The translations under genes were made by a program, and so were the position numbers. The notes under the pieces were generated by a model. That model saw only the letters and a list, made by a program, of their open reading frames with translations. It had not been told where the DNA came from and ran no database searches. From Eretmocerus hayati (Eukaryota; Arthropoda; Insecta; Hymenoptera; Aphelinidae), in the NCBI GenBank assembly GCA_029851415.1, contig CM056741.1:90245282-90309281 (forward strand): a stretch of 64,000 nucleotides of DNA, in the 5' to 3' direction. This document shows, piece by piece, positions 45,730 to 60,400 of this stretch; within the stretch, counting starts at the first letter, position 1, and each line of letters opens with the position of its first letter.

Positions 45730-47645
45730 AACCACGAGAACCTCAGGAAATATTGTTTCTTTGAGAAACCCAGGCAACAAAAAAAAGTATTTTGAGAAAT
45801 GCAACAACTTTGTTACACATGAAAGATGCCTCAATCGGCTTCCACTCCAAGTTCTTGGGAGTTTCTTAACGCCCCTGTGCAATTTTCGGACTACCTCTCT
45901 GTTTGACTTCCGTGGAGCTCATAGCATAATCCCATCTCAAATTCTGTAGGCACATAATTCAACATAAAATTTTACGCTCTCTCGATCGCCGCAGTGGGAA
46001 TTTCAAGATTCCTCCAGAAAAGGCCCAAAAACCACGAAAATCTCAGAAAATATGGTTTTTTGAGAAACTCAGCCAACAAAAAAATGTGTTTTGAGGAACG
46101 TGACAACTGTGTTCCACATGAGAGATGCGTCGAATTGCTTCTGCTCCAAGTTTTAGGGAGTATTTCGATGCCCCTGTGCAATTTCCGGAGTACCTCTCTG
46201 TTTGACTTCCGTGGAGCTTATAGCATGATGTCATTCCAAATTCTGAAGGCATATATTTCAACATAAAATTTTGTGCTCTCTCGATTGCCGCAGTGAGAAT
46301 TCCAAGATTTCTCCGGCAAAGGCCCCAAAACCACGAGAACCTCAGAAAATATTGTTTCTTTGAGAAACCCAGAAAAAAAATGTATTTTGAGGAATGCAAC
46401 AACTTTGTTACACATGAAAGATGCCTCGATCGGCTCCCCCTCCAAGTTTTTGGGAGTTTCTCAACGCTCCTGTGCGATTTTCGGACTACCTATCTGTTTG
46501 ACTTCCGTGGAGCTCATAGCAAGATTTCATTTCAAATTCTGAAGGCTTATATTTCAAAATAAAATTTTGTGCTCTCTCGATTGCCGCAGTGGGAATTCCA
46601 AGATTCCCCCAGGAAAGGCCCGAAAACCACGAAAACCTCAGAAAATATGGTTTTTCTGAGAAACCCAGGCAACAAAGAAATGTATTTTGAGAGATGCAAC
46701 AACTTTGTTACACATGAAAGATGCCTCAATCGGCTTCCCCTCCAAGTTTTTGGGAGTTTCTCAACGCCCCTGTGCAATTTTCAGACTACCTCTCTGTTTG
46801 ACCTCCGTGGAGCTCATAGCATGATTCCATCTCAAATTCTGAAGGCACATATTTCAACATAAAATTTCGTGCTCACTCGATTGCCGCAGTAGGAATTCCA
46901 AGATTCCTCCAGAAAAGGCCCAAAAACGACGAGAACCTCAGGAAATATTGTTTCTTTGAGAAACCCAGGCAACAAAAAAAAGTATTTTGAGAAATGCAAC
47001 AACTTTGTTACACATGAAAGATGCCTCAATCGGCTTCCACTCCAAGTTCTTGGGAGTTTCTTAACGCCCCTGTGCAATTTTCGGACTACCTCTCTGTTTG
47101 ACTTCCGTGGAGCTCATAGCATAATCCCATCTCAAATTCTGTAGGCACATAATTCAACATAAAATTTTACGCTCTCTCGATCGCCGCAGTGGGAATTTCA
47201 AGATTCCTCCAGAAAAGGCCCAAAAACCACGAAAATCTCAGAAAATATGGTTTTTTGAGAAACTCAGCCAACAAAAAAATGTGTTTTGAGGAACGTGACA
47301 ACTGTGTTCCACATGAGAGATGCGTCGAATTGCTTCTGCTCCAAGTTTTAGGGAGTATTTCGATGCCCCTGTGCAATTTCCGGAGTACCTCTCTGTTTGA
47401 CTTCCGTGGAGCTCATAGCATGATTTCATTCCAAATTCTGAAGGCATATATTTCAACATAAAATTTCGTGCTCTCTCGATTGCCGCAGTGAGAATTCCAA
47501 GATTTCTCCGGCAAAGGCCCCAAAACCACGAGAACCTCAGAAAATATCGTTTCTTTGAGAAACCCAGGAAAAAAAATGTATTTTGAGGAATGCAACAACT
47601 TTGTTACACATGAAAGATGCCTCGATCGGCTCCCCCTCCAAGTTT
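45730..47645 (+). repeat. Four-monomer duplication (1,195-bp offset)
   Basis: About 720 bp from 45730 recur from 46925, including a monomer with CTCAGCCAACAAAA. The same monomers resemble 37311-37784 at an offset of 8,661 bp, so this cassette has moved more than once. Confidence 0.65.
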
Positions 47646-48489
47646 TTGGGAGTTTCTCAACGCCCCTGTGCAATTTTCGGACTACCTCTGTGTTTGACGT
47701 CCGTGGAGCTCATAGCATGAATCCATTTCAAATTCTGAAGGCACATGTTTCAACATAAAATTGTGTGCTCTTTGGATTGGCGCAGTGAGAATTCCAAGAT
47801 TCCCCAGGAAAGGCCCGAAAACCACGAAAACCTCAGAAAATATGGTTTTTCTGAGAAACCCAGGCAACAAAGAAATGTATTTTGAGAGATGCAACAACTT
47901 TGTTACACATGAAAGATGCCTCAATCGGCTTCCCCTCCAAGTTTTTGGGAGTTTCTCAACGCCCCTGTGCAATTTTCAGACTACCTCTCTGTTTGACCTC
48001 CGTGGAGCTCATAGCATGATTCCATCTCAAATTCTGAAGGCACATATTTCAACATAAAATTGTGTGCTCTTTGGATTGGCGCAGTGAGAATTCCAAGATT
48101 CCCCCAGGAAAGGCCCGAAAACCACGAAAACCTCAGAAAATATGGTTTTTCTGAGAAACCCAGGCAACAAAGAAGTGTATTTTGAGAGATGCAACAACTT
48201 TGTTACACATGAAAGATGCCTCAATCGGCTTCCCCTCCAAGTTTTTGGGAGTTCCTCAACGCCCCTGTGCAATTTTCAGACTACCTTTCTGTTTGACCTC
48301 CGTGGAGCTCATAGCATGATTCCATCTCAAATTCTGAAGGCACATATTTCAACATAAAATTTTGTGCTCTCTCGATTGCCGCAGTAGGAATTCCAAGATT
48401 CCTCCAGAAAAGGCCCAAAAACGACGAAAACCTCAGGAAATATGGTTTTTTGAGAAACTCAGGCAAGAAAAAAATGTGTTTTGAGGAAC

Positions 48490-51400
48490 GTGATAACTGT
48501 GTTTCACATGAAAGATGCGTCGAATTGCTTCTGCTCCGAGTTTTAGGGAGTATTCCGATGCCTCTGTGCAATTTCCGGACTACCCCTCTGTTTGACTTCC
48601 GTGGAGCTCATAGCATGATTTAATTTCAAATTCTGAAGGCACATATTTCAACATAAAACTTTGCGCTCTCTCGATTGCCGCAGTGAGAATTCCAAGATCC
48701 CCCCAGGAGAGGCCCAAAAACCACGAAAACCTCAGAAAATATGGTTTTTCTGAGAAACCCAGGCAACAAAAAAATGTATTCTGAGAAATGCAACAACTTT
48801 GTTACACATGAAAGATGTCTTAATCGGCTTCCCCTCCAAGTTCTTGGGAGTTTCTCAACGCCCCTGTGCAATTATCGGACTACCTCTCTGTTTGACTTCC
48901 GTGGAGCTCATAGCATAATTCCATCTCAAATTCTGGAGGCACATAATTCAACATAAAATTTTACGCTCTCTCGATCGCCGCAGTGGGAATTTCAAGATTC
49001 CTCCAGAAAAGGCCCAAAAACCACGAAAATCTCAGAAAATATGGTTTTTTGAGAAACTCAGCCAACAAAAAAATGTGTTTTGAGGAACGTGACAACTGTG
49101 TTCCACATGAGAGATGCGTCGAATTGCTTCTGCTCCAAGTTTTAGGGAGTATTTCGATGCCCCTGTGCAATTTCCGGAGTACCTCTCTGTTTGACTTCCG
49201 TGGAGCTCATAGCATGATTTCATTCCAAATTCTGAAGGCATATATTTCAACATAAAATTTTGTGCTCTCTCGATTGCCGCAGTGAGAATTCCAAGATTTC
49301 TCCGGCAAAGGCCCCAAAACCACGGGAACCTCAGAAAATATTGTTTCTTTGAGAAACCCAGAAAAAAAAATGTATTTTGAGGAATGCAACAACTTTGTTA
49401 CACATGAAAGATGCCTCAATCGGCTCCCCCTCCAAGTTTTTGGGAGTTTCTCAACGCCCCTGTGCAATTTTCGGACTACCTCTGTGTTTGACGTCCGTGG
49501 AGCTCATAGCATGAATCCATTTCAAATTCTGAAGGCACATATTTCAACATAAAATTGTGTGCTCTTTGGATTGGCGCAGTGAGAATTCCAAGATTCCCCC
49601 AGGAAAGGCCCAAAAACCACGAAAACCTCAGAAAATATGGTTTTTCTGAGAAACCCAGGCAACGAAAAAATGTATTTTGAGGAATGCAACAACTTTGTTA
49701 CACATGAAAGATGCCTCAATCGGCTCCCCCTCCAAGTTTTTGGGAGTTTCTCAACGCCCCTGTGCAATTTTCGGACTACCTCTGTGTTTGACGTCCGTGG
49801 AGCTCATAGCATGAATCCATTTCAAATTCTGAAGGCACATATTTCAACATAAAATCTTGTGCTCTCTCGATTGCCGCAGTAGGAATTCCAAGATTCCTCC
49901 AGAAAAGGCCCAAAAACGACGAAAACCTCAGGAAACATGGTTTTTTGAGAAACTCAGGCAAGAAAAAAATGTGTTTTGAGGAACGTGATAACTGTGTTTC
50001 ACATGAAAGATGCGTCGAATTGCTTCTGCTCCAAGTTTTAGGGAGTATTCCGATGCCTCTGTGCAATTTCCGGACTACCCCTCTGTTTGACTTCCGTGGA
50101 GCTCATAGCATGATTTAATTTCAAATTCTGAAGGCACATATTTCAACATGAAATTTTGTGCTCTTCCGATCGCCGCAGTGGAGAATTCCAAGATGCCTCC
50201 AGAAAAGGCCCAAGAACCACGGAAACCTCAGAAAGCATGGTTTTTTGAAAAACTCGGGCAACGAAAAAATGTGTTTTGAGGAACGAAACAACTGTGCTCC
50301 ACATGAAAGATGCGTCGAATTGCTTCCGCTCCAAGTTTTAGCGAGTTTATCGATGCCTCTGTGCAATTTCCGGAATACCTCTCTGTTTGACTTCTGTGGA
50401 GCTCTAGCATGAACTCATTACAAATTCTCAAGGCACATATTTCAACATGAAATTTTGTGCTCTTTCGATCGCCGCAGTGAGAATTCCAAGATTCCCCCAG
50501 AGGAGGCACAAAAATAACGAGAACCTCAAGAAATATGGTTTTCTGAAAAACACAGGCAACGAAAAAATGTATTCGAGTAATTCAACAACTTTGTTCCACA
50601 TGGAAGATGCCTGAATCGGCTTCCCCCTCCAAGTTTTTGGGAGTTTCTCACCGCCCCTGTGCAATTTCCTGACTACCTCTCTGTTTGACTTCCGTGGAGC
50701 TCATAGCATGATTCCATCTCAAATTCTGGAGGCACATATTTCAACATAAAATTTTGTGCCCTCTCGATTGCCGCAGTAGGAATTCCATGATTCCTACAGA
50801 AAAGGCCCAAAAACCACGAAAACCTCAGAAAATATGGTTTTTTGAGAATTTCAGGCAAGAAAATAATGTGTTTTGGGGAACGTGACAACTGTGTTTCACA
50901 TGAAAGATGCGTCGAATTGCTTCTGCTCCAAGTTTTAGGGAGTATTCCGATGCCCCTGTGCAATTTCCGGACTACCCCTCTGTTTGACTTCCGTGGAGCT
51001 CATAGCATGATTTAATTTCAAATTCTGAAGGCACATATTTCAACATAAAATTTTGTGCTCTCTCGATTGCCGCAGTGAGAATTCCAAGATTCCCCCAGGA
51101 GAGGCCCAAAATCCACGGAAACCTCAGAAAATATGGTTTTTCTGAGAAACCCAGGCAACAAAAGAATGTATTCTGAGAAATGCAACAACTTTGTTACACA
51201 TGAAAGATGTCTCAATCGGCTCCCCCTGCGAGTTTTTGGGAGTTTCTCAACGCCTCTGTGCAATTTTCGGCCTACCTCTCTGTCTGACTTCCGTGGAGCT
51301 CATAGCATGATTTCATTTCAAATTCTGAAGGCACATATTTCAACATAAAATTTCGTGCTCTCTCGATTGCCGCAGTGGGGATTCCAAGATTCCTCCAGAA

Positions 51401-51862
51401 AAGGCCCAAAAACCACGAAAACCTCAGAAAATATGTTTTTTTGAGAAACTCAGGCAACAAAAAAATGTGTTTTCGAGGAACGTGACAACTGTGTTCCACA
51501 TGAAAGATGGGTCGAATTGCTTCTGCTCCAAGTTTCAGGGAGTATTTCGATGGCCCTGTGCCATCTCCGGATTACCTTTCTGTTTGACTTCCGTGGAGCT
51601 CATAGCATGATTTCATTTCAAATTCTGAAGGCATATATTTCAACATAAAATTTTGTGCTCTCTCGATTGCCGCAGTGAGAATTCCATGATTCCTCCAGCA
51701 AAGGCCCAAAAACCACGAGAACCTCAGGAAATATTGTTTCTTTGAGAAACCCAGGCAACAATAAAAGTATTTTGAGAAATGCAACAACTTTGTTACACAT
51801 GAAAGATGCCTCAATCGGCTTCCCCTCCAAGTTCTTGGGAGTTTCTCAACGCGCCTGTGCAA
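48490..51862 (+). repeat. Source-like tract of a recent multi-monomer duplication
   Basis: Segments 48490-50835 and 51435-51862 recur downstream as one continuous tract, 55657-58430, with the intervening 600 bp (two monomers) absent. Identity is very high by eye. Confidence 0.75.
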
Positions 51863-54800
51863 TTTTCGGACTACCTCTCTGTTTGACTTCCGTGGAGCTC
51901 ATAGCATAATTCCATCTCAAATTCTGGAGGCACATAATTCAACATAAAATTTTACGCTCTCTCGATCGCCGCAGTGGGAATTTCAAGATTCCTCCAGAAA
52001 AGGCCCAAAAACCACGAAAATCTCAGAAAATATGGTTTTTGAGAAACTCAGCCAACAAAAAAATGTGTTTTGAGGAACGTGACAACTGTGTTCCACATGA
52101 GAGATGCGTCGAATTGCTTCTGCTCCAAGTTTTAGGGAGTATTTCGATGCCCCTGTGCAATTTCCGGAGTACCTCTCTGTTTGACTTCCGTGGAGCTCAT
52201 AGTATGATTTCATTCCAAATTCTGAAGGCATATATTTCAACATAAAATTTTGTGCTCTCTCGATTGCCGCAGTGAGAATTCCATGATTCCTCCGGCAAAG
52301 GCCCCAAAATCACGAGAACCTCAGAAAATATTGTTTCTTTGAGAAACCCAGAAAAAAAAATGTATTTTGAGGAATGCAACAACTTTGTTACACATGAAAG
52401 ATGCCTCAATCGGCTCCCCCTCCAAGTTTTTGGGAGTTTCTCAACGCCCCTGTGCAATTTTCGGACTACCTCTGTGTTTGACGTCCGTGGAGCTCATAGC
52501 ATGAATCCATTTCAAATTCTGAAGGCACATATTTCAACATAAAATTGTGTGCTCTTTGGATTGGCGCAGTGAGAATTCCAAGATTCCTCCAGAAAAGGCC
52601 CAAAAACGACGAAAACCTCAGGAAATATGGTTTTTTGAGAAACTCAGGCAAGAAAAAAATGTGTTTTGAGGAACGTGAGAACTGTGTTTCACATGGAAGA
52701 TGCGTCGAATTGCTTCTGCTCCAAGTTTTAGGGAGTATTCCGATGCCTCTGTGCAATTTCCGGACTACCCCTCTGTTTGACTTCCGTAGAGCTCATAGCA
52801 TGATTTAATTTCAAATTCTGAAGGCACATATTTCAACATAAAATTTTGTGCTCTCTCGATTGCCGCAGTGAGAATTCCAAGATCCCCCCAGGAGAGGCCC
52901 AAAAACCACGAAAACCTCAGAAAATATGGTTTTTCGGAGAAACCCAGGCAACAAAAAATCGTATTCTGAGAAATGCAACAACTTCGTTACACATGAAAGA
53001 TGCCTCAAACGGCTTCCCCTCCAAGTTTTTGGGAGTTTCTCAACGCCCCTGTAAAATTTTCGGACTACCTCTCTGTTTGACTTCCGTGGAGCTCATAGCA
53101 TGAATCCATTTCAAATTCTGAAGGCCTATATTTCAACATAAAACTGTGTGCTCTTTGGATTGCCGCAGTGAGAATTCCAAGATTCCCCCAGGAGAGGCCC
53201 AACAACCACGAAAACCTCAAAAAATATGGTTTTTTTAGAAGCTCAGGCAACAAAAAAATGTATCCTCAGAATCGCAACATCTTTGTTCCACATGAGAGAT
53301 GCGTCGAATTGCTCCTGCTCCAAGTTTTAGGGAGTATTTCGATCCCAATGTGCAATTTTCGGACTACCTCTCTGTTTGACTTCTGTGGAGCTCGTAGCAT
53401 GAACTCATTGAGAATTTTCAAACCACATTTATCGGCATAGAATTGTATGCTCTTCCGGTTGCCGCATCCATGATTCCCCCAGTAGAGGCCCCAGAAACCA
53501 CGAAAACCTTAGTAGATATCGGTTTTTCAGAAACGCAGGCAATGAAAAAATGTATTTTGACGAATGCAACAAATTTGTTCCACATGAAAGACGCCTCAAA
53601 CGGCTTCCCCTCCAAGTTTTTGGGAGTTTCTCAACGCCTCTGTGCAATTTTCGGACTACCTCTCTGTTTGACTTCCGTGGAGCTCATAGCATGATTCCAT
53701 CTCAAATTCTGGAGGCACATATTTCAACATAAAATTTTGTGCTCTCCCGATTGCCGCAGTAGGAATTCCATGATTCCTACAGAAAAGGCCCAAAAACCAC
53801 GAAAGCCTCAGAAAATATGGTTTTTTGAGAATTTCAGGCAAGAAAATAATGTGTTTTGGGGAACGCAACAACTGTGCTCCACATGAAAGATGCGTCGAAT
53901 TGCTTCCGCTCCAAGTTTTAGCGAGTTTTTCGATGCCCCTGTGCAATTTCCGGAATACCTCTCTGTCTGACTTCTGTGGAGCTCTAGCATGAACTCATTT
54001 CAAATTCTCAAGGCACATATTTCAACATGAAATTCTGTGCTCTTTCGATTGCCGCAGTGAGAATTCCAAGATTCCCCCAGAGAAGGCACAAAAACAACGA
54101 GAACCTCAAGAAATATGGTTTTCTGGAAAACACAGGCAACAAAAAAATGTGTTTTGAGAAATGCAACAAATTTGTTCCACATGGAAGATGCCTGAATCGG
54201 CTTCCCCTCCAAGTTTTTGGGAGTTTCTCAACGCCCCTGTGCAATTTTCGGACTACCTCTCTGTTTGACTTCCGTGAGCCAATAGCATGATTTCATTTCA
54301 AATTCTGAAGGCACTTATTTCAACATAAAATTTTGTGCTCTCTCGATTGCCGCAGTGAGAATTCCAAGACTCCTCCAGAAAGGGCCCAAAAACCACGAAA
54401 ACCTCAGAAAATATGGTTTTTTCGAGAAACCCAGGCAACAAAAAAATGTATTCTGAGGAATGCAAGAACTTTGTTACACATGAAAGATGCCTCAATCGGC
54501 TCCCCCTGCGAGTTTTTGGGAGTTTCTCAACGCCTCTGTGCAATTTTCGGCCTACCTCTCTGTCTGACTTCCGTGGAGCTCATAGCATGATTTCATTTCA
54601 AATTCTGAAGGCACATATTTCAACATAAAATTTTGTGCTCTCTCGATTGCCGCAGTGGGAATTCCAAGATTCCCCCAGAAATGGCCCAAAAACCACGAAA
54701 ACCTCAGAAAATATGTTTTTTTGAGAAACTCAGGCAACAAGAAAATGTGTTTTGAGGAACGTGACAACTGTGCTCCACATGAAAGATGCGTCGAATTGCT

Positions 54801-55656
54801 TCCGCTCCAAGTTTTAGCGAGTTTTTCGATGCCTCTGTGCAATTTCCGGAATACCTCTCTGTTTGACTTCTGTGGAGCTCTAGCATGAATCCATTACAAA
54901 TTCTCAAGGCACATATTTCAACATGAAATTTTGTGCTCTTCCGATCGCCGCAGTGGAGAATTCCAAGATGCCTCCAGAAAAGGCCCAAGAACCACGGAAA
55001 CCTCAGAAAGCATGGTTTTTTGAAAAACTCGGGCAACGAAAAAATGTGTTTTGAGGAACGGAACAACTGTGCTCCACATGAAAGATGCGTCGAATTGCTT
55101 CCGCTCCAAGTTTTAGCGAGTTTTTCGATGCCTCTGTGCAATTTCCGGAATACCTCTCTGTTTGACTTCTGTGGAGCTCTAGCATGAACTCATTACAAAT
55201 TCTCAAGGCACATATTTCAACATGAAATTTTGTGCTCTTTCGATCGCCGCAGTGAGAATTCCAAGATTCCCCCAGAGGAGGCACAAAAATAACGAGAATC
55301 TCAAGAAATATGGTTTTCTGAAAAACACAGGCAACGAAAAAATGTATTCGAGAAATGCAACAACTTTGTTCCACATGAAAGATGCCTGAATCGGCTTCCC
55401 CCTCTAAGTTTTTGGGAGTTTCTCACCGCCCCTGTGCAATTTCCGGACTACCTCTCTGTTTGACTTCCGTGGAGCTCATAGCATGATTCCATCTCAAATT
55501 CTGGAGGCACATATTTCAACATAAAATTTTGTGCTCTCTCGATTGCCGCAGTAGGAATTCCATGATTCCTACAGAAAAGGCCCAAAAACCACGAAAACCT
55601 CAGAAAATATGGTTTTTTGAGAATTTCAGGCAAGAAAATAATGTGTTTTGGGGAAC

Positions 55657-58600
55657 GTGATAACTGTGTTTCACATGGAAGATGCGTCGAATTGCTTCTG
55701 CTCCAAGTTTTAGGGAGTATTCCGATGCCCCTGTGCAATTTCCGGACTACCCCTCTGTTTGACTTCCGTGGAGCTCATAGCATGATTTAATTTCAAATTC
55801 TGAAGGCACATATTTCAACATAAAACTTTGTGCTCTCTCGATTGCCGCAGTGAGAATTCCAAGATCCCCCCAGGAGAGGCCCAAAAACCACGAAAACCTC
55901 AGAAAATATGGTTTTTCTGAGAAACCCAGGCAACAAAAAAATGTATTCTGAGAAATGCAACAACTTTGTTACACATGAAAGATGTCTCAATCGGCTTCCC
56001 CTCCAAGTTCTTGGGAGTTTCTCAACGCCCCTGTGCAATTATCGGACTACCTCTCTGTTTGACTTCCGTGGAGCTCATAGCATAATTCCATCTCAAATTC
56101 TGGAGGCACATAATTCAACATAAAATTTTACGCTCTCTCGATCGCCGCAGTGGGAATTTCAAGATTCCTCCAGAAAAGGCCCAAAAACCACGAAAATCTC
56201 AGAAAATATGGTTTCTTGAGAAACTCAGCCAACAAAAAAATGTGTTTTGAGGAACGTGACAACTGTGTTCCACATGAGAGATGCGTCGAATTGCTTCTGC
56301 TCCAAGTTTTAGGGAGTATTTCGATGCCCCTGTGCAATTTCCGGAGTACCTCTCTGTTTGACTTCCGTGGAGCTCATAGCATGATTTCATTCCAAATTCT
56401 GAAGGCATATATTTCAACATAAAATTTTGTGCTCTCTCGATTGCCGCAGTGAGAATTCCAAGATTTCTCCGGCAAAGGCCCCAAAACCACGGGAACCTCA
56501 GAAAATATTGTTTCTTTGAGAAACCCAGAAAAAAAAATGTATTTTGAGGAATGCAACAACTTTGTTACACATGAAAGATGCCTCAATCGGCTCCCCCTCC
56601 AAGTTTTTGGGAGTTTCTCAACGCCCCTGTGCAATTTTCGGACTACCTCTGTGTTTGACGTCCGTGGAGCTCATAGCATGAATCCATTTCAAATTCTGAA
56701 GGCACATATTTCAACATAAAATTGTGTGCTCTTTGGATTGGCGCAGTGAGAATTCCAAGATTCCCCCAGGGAAGGCCCAAAAACCACGAAAACCTCAGAA
56801 AATATGGTTTTTCTGAGAAACCCAGGCAACGAAAAAATGTATTTTGAGGAATGCAACAACTTTGTTACACATGAAAGATGCCTCAATCGGCTCCCCCTCC
56901 AAGTTTTTGGGAGTTTCTCAACGCCCCTGTGCAATTTTCGGACTACCTCTGTGTTTGACGTCCGTGGAGCTCATAGCATGAATCCATTTCAAATTCTGAA
57001 GGCACATATTTCAACATAAAATCTTGTGCTCTCTCGATTGCCGCAGTAGGAATTCCAAGATTCCTCCAGAAAAGGCCCAAAAACGACGAAAACCTCAGGA
57101 AACATGGTTTTTTGAGAAACTCAGGCAAGAAAAAAATGTGTTTTGAGGAACGTGATAACTGTGTTTCACATGAAAGATGCGTCGAATTGCTTCTGCTCCA
57201 AGTTTTAGGGAGTATTCCGATGCCTCTGTGCAATTTCCGGACTACCCCTCTGTTTGACTTCCGTGGAGCTCATAGCATGATTTAATTTCAAATTCTGAAG
57301 GCACATATTTCAACATGAAATTTTGTGCTCTTCCGATCGCCGCAGTGGAGAATTCCAAGATGCCTCCAGAAAAGGCCCAAGAACCACGGAAACCTCAGAA
57401 AGCATGGTTTTTTGAAAAACTCGGGCAACGAAAAAATGTGTTTTGAGGAACGAAACAACTGTGCTCCACATGAAAGATGCGTCGAATTACTTCCGCTCCA
57501 AGTTTTAGCGAGTTTATCGATGCCTCTGTGCAATTTCCGGAATACCTCTCTGTTTGACTTCTGTGGAGCTCTAGCATGAACTCATTACAAATTCTCAAGG
57601 CACATATTTCAACATGAAATTTTGTGCTCTTTCGATCGCCGCAGTGAGAATTCCAAGATTCCCCCAGAGGAGGCACAAAAATAACGAGAACCTCAAGAAA
57701 TATGGTTTTCTGAAAAACACAGGCAACGAAAAAATGTATTCGAGAAATTCAACAACTTTGTTCCACATGGAAGATGCCTGAATCGGCTTCCCCCTCCAAG
57801 TTTTTGGGAGTTTCTCACCGCCCCTGTGCAATTTCCGGACTACCTCTCTGTTTGACTTCCGTGGAGCTCATAGCATGATTCCATCTCAAATTCTGGAGGC
57901 ACATATTTCAACATAAAATTTTGTGCCCTCTCGATTGCCGCAGTAGGAATTCCATGATTCCTACAGAAAAGGCCCAAAAACCACGAAAACCTCAGAAAAT
58001 ATGTTTTTTTGAGAAACTCAGGCAACAAAAAAATGTGTTTTCGAGGAACGTGACAACTGTGTTCCACATGAAAGATGGGTCGAATTGCTTCTGCTCCAAG
58101 TTTCAGGGAGTATTTCGATGGCCCTGTGCCATCTCCGGATTACCTTTCTGTTTGACTTCCGTGGAGCTCATAGCATGATTTCATTTCAAATTCTGAAGGC
58201 ATATATTTCAACATAAAATTTTGTGCTCTCTCGATTGCCGCAGTGAGAATTCCATGATTCCTCCAGCAAAGGCCCAAAAACCACGAGAACCTCAGGAAAT
58301 ATTGTTTCTTTGAGAAACCCAGGCAACAATAAAAGTATTTTGAGAAATGCAACAACTTTGTTACACATGAAAGATGCCTCAATCGGCTTCCCCTCCAAGT
58401 TCTTGGGAGTTTCTCAACGCCCCTGTGCAATTATCGGACTACCTCTCTGTTTGACTTCCGTGGAGCTCATAGCATAATTCCATCTCAAATTCTGGAGGCA
58501 CATAATTCAACATAAAATTTTACGCTCTCTCGATCGCCGCAGTGGGAATTTCAAGATTCCTCCAGAAAAGGCCCAAAAACCACGAAAATCTCAGAAAATA

Positions 58601-60400
58601 TGGTTTCTTGAGAAACTCAGCCAACAAAAAAATGTGTTTTGAGGAACGTGACAACTGTGTTCCACATGAGAGATGCGTCGAATTGCTTCTGCTCCAAGTT
58701 TTAGGGAGTATTTCGATGCCCCTGTGCAATTTCCGGAGTACCTCTCTGTTTGACTTCCGTGGAGCTCATAGCATGATTTCATTCCAAATTCTGAAGGCAT
58801 ATATTTCAACATAAAATTTTGTGCTCTCTCGATTGCCGCAGTGAGAATTCCAAGATTTCTCCGGCAAAGGCCCCAAAACCACGGGAACCTCAGAAAATAT
58901 TGTTTCTTTGAGAAACCCAGAAAAAAAAATGTATTTTGAGGAATGCAACAACTTTGTTACACATGAAAGATGCCTCAATCGGCTCCCCCTCCAAGTTTTT
59001 GGGAGTTTCTCAACGCCCCTGTGCAATTTTCGGACTACCTCTGTGTTTGACGTCCGTGGAGCTCATAGCATGAATCCATTTCAAATTCTGAAGGCACATA
59101 TTTCAACATAAAATTGTGTGCTCTTTGGATTGGCGCAGTGAGAATTCCAAGATTCCCCCAGGAAAGGCCCAAAAACCACGAAAACCTCAGAAAATATGGT
59201 TTTTCTGAGAAACCCAGGCAACGAAAAAATGTATTTTGAGGAATGCAACAACTTTGTTACACATGAAAGATGCCTCAATCGGCTCCCCCTCCAAGTTTTT
59301 GGGAGTTTCTCAACGCCCCTGTGCAATTTTCGGACTACCTCTGTGTTTGACGTCCGTGGAGCTCATAGCATGAATCCATTTCAAATTCTGAAGGCACATA
59401 TTTCAACATAAAATCTTGTGCTCTCTCGATTGCCGCAGTAGGAATTCCAAGATTCCTCCAGAAAAGGCCCAAAAACGACGAAAACCTCAGGAAACATGGT
59501 TTTTTGAGAAACTCAGGCAAGAAAAAAATGTGTTTTGAGGAACGTGATAACTGTGTTTCACATGAAAGATGCGTCGAATTGCTTCTGCTCCAAGTTTTAG
59601 GGAGTATTCCGATGCCTCTGTGCAATTTCCGGACTACCCCTCTGTTTGACTTCCGTGGAGCTCATAGCATGATTTAATTTCAAATTCTGAAGGCACATAT
59701 TTCAACATGAAATTTTGTGCTCTTCCGATCGCCGCAGTGGAGAATTCCAAGATGCCTCCAGAAAAGGCCCAAGAACCACGGAAACCTCAGAAAGCATGGT
59801 TTTTTGAAAAACTCGGGCAACGAAAAAATGTGTTTTGAGGAACGAAACAACTGTGCTCCACATGAAAGATGCGTCGAATTGCTTCCGCTCCAAGTTTTAG
59901 CGAGTTTATCGATGCCTCTGTGCAATTTCCGGAATACCTCTCTGTTTGACTTCTGTGGAGCTCTAGCATGAACTCATTACAAATTCTCAAGGCACATATT
60001 TCAACATGAAATTTTGTGCTCTTTCGATCGCCGCAGTGAGAATTCCAAGATTCCCCCAGAGGAGGCACAAAAATAACGAGAACCTCAAGAAATATGGTTT
60101 TCTGAAAAACACAGGCAACGAAAAAATGTATTCGAGAAATTCAACAACTTTGTTCCACATGGAAGATGCCTGAATCGGCTTCCCCCTCCAAGTTTTTGGG
60201 AGTTTCTCACCGCCCCTGTGCAATTTCCGGACTACCTCTCTGTTTGACTTCCGTGGAGCTCATAGCATGATTCCATCTCAAATTCTGGAGGCACATATTT
60301 CAACATAAAATTTTGTGCCCTCTCGATTGCCGCAGTAGGAATTCCATGATTCCTACAGAAAAGGCCCAAAAACCACGAAAACCTCAGAAAATATGGTTTT
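55657..60400 (+). repeat. Two further near-identical copies of the duplicated tract
   Basis: The tract 55657-58430 matches 48490-51862 minus two monomers. The tract 58375-60400 then repeats 55983-58008 at an offset of 2,392 bp (eight monomers). Breaks fall inside homologous positions of the monomer, as expected for unequal homologous exchange. Confidence 0.75.
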
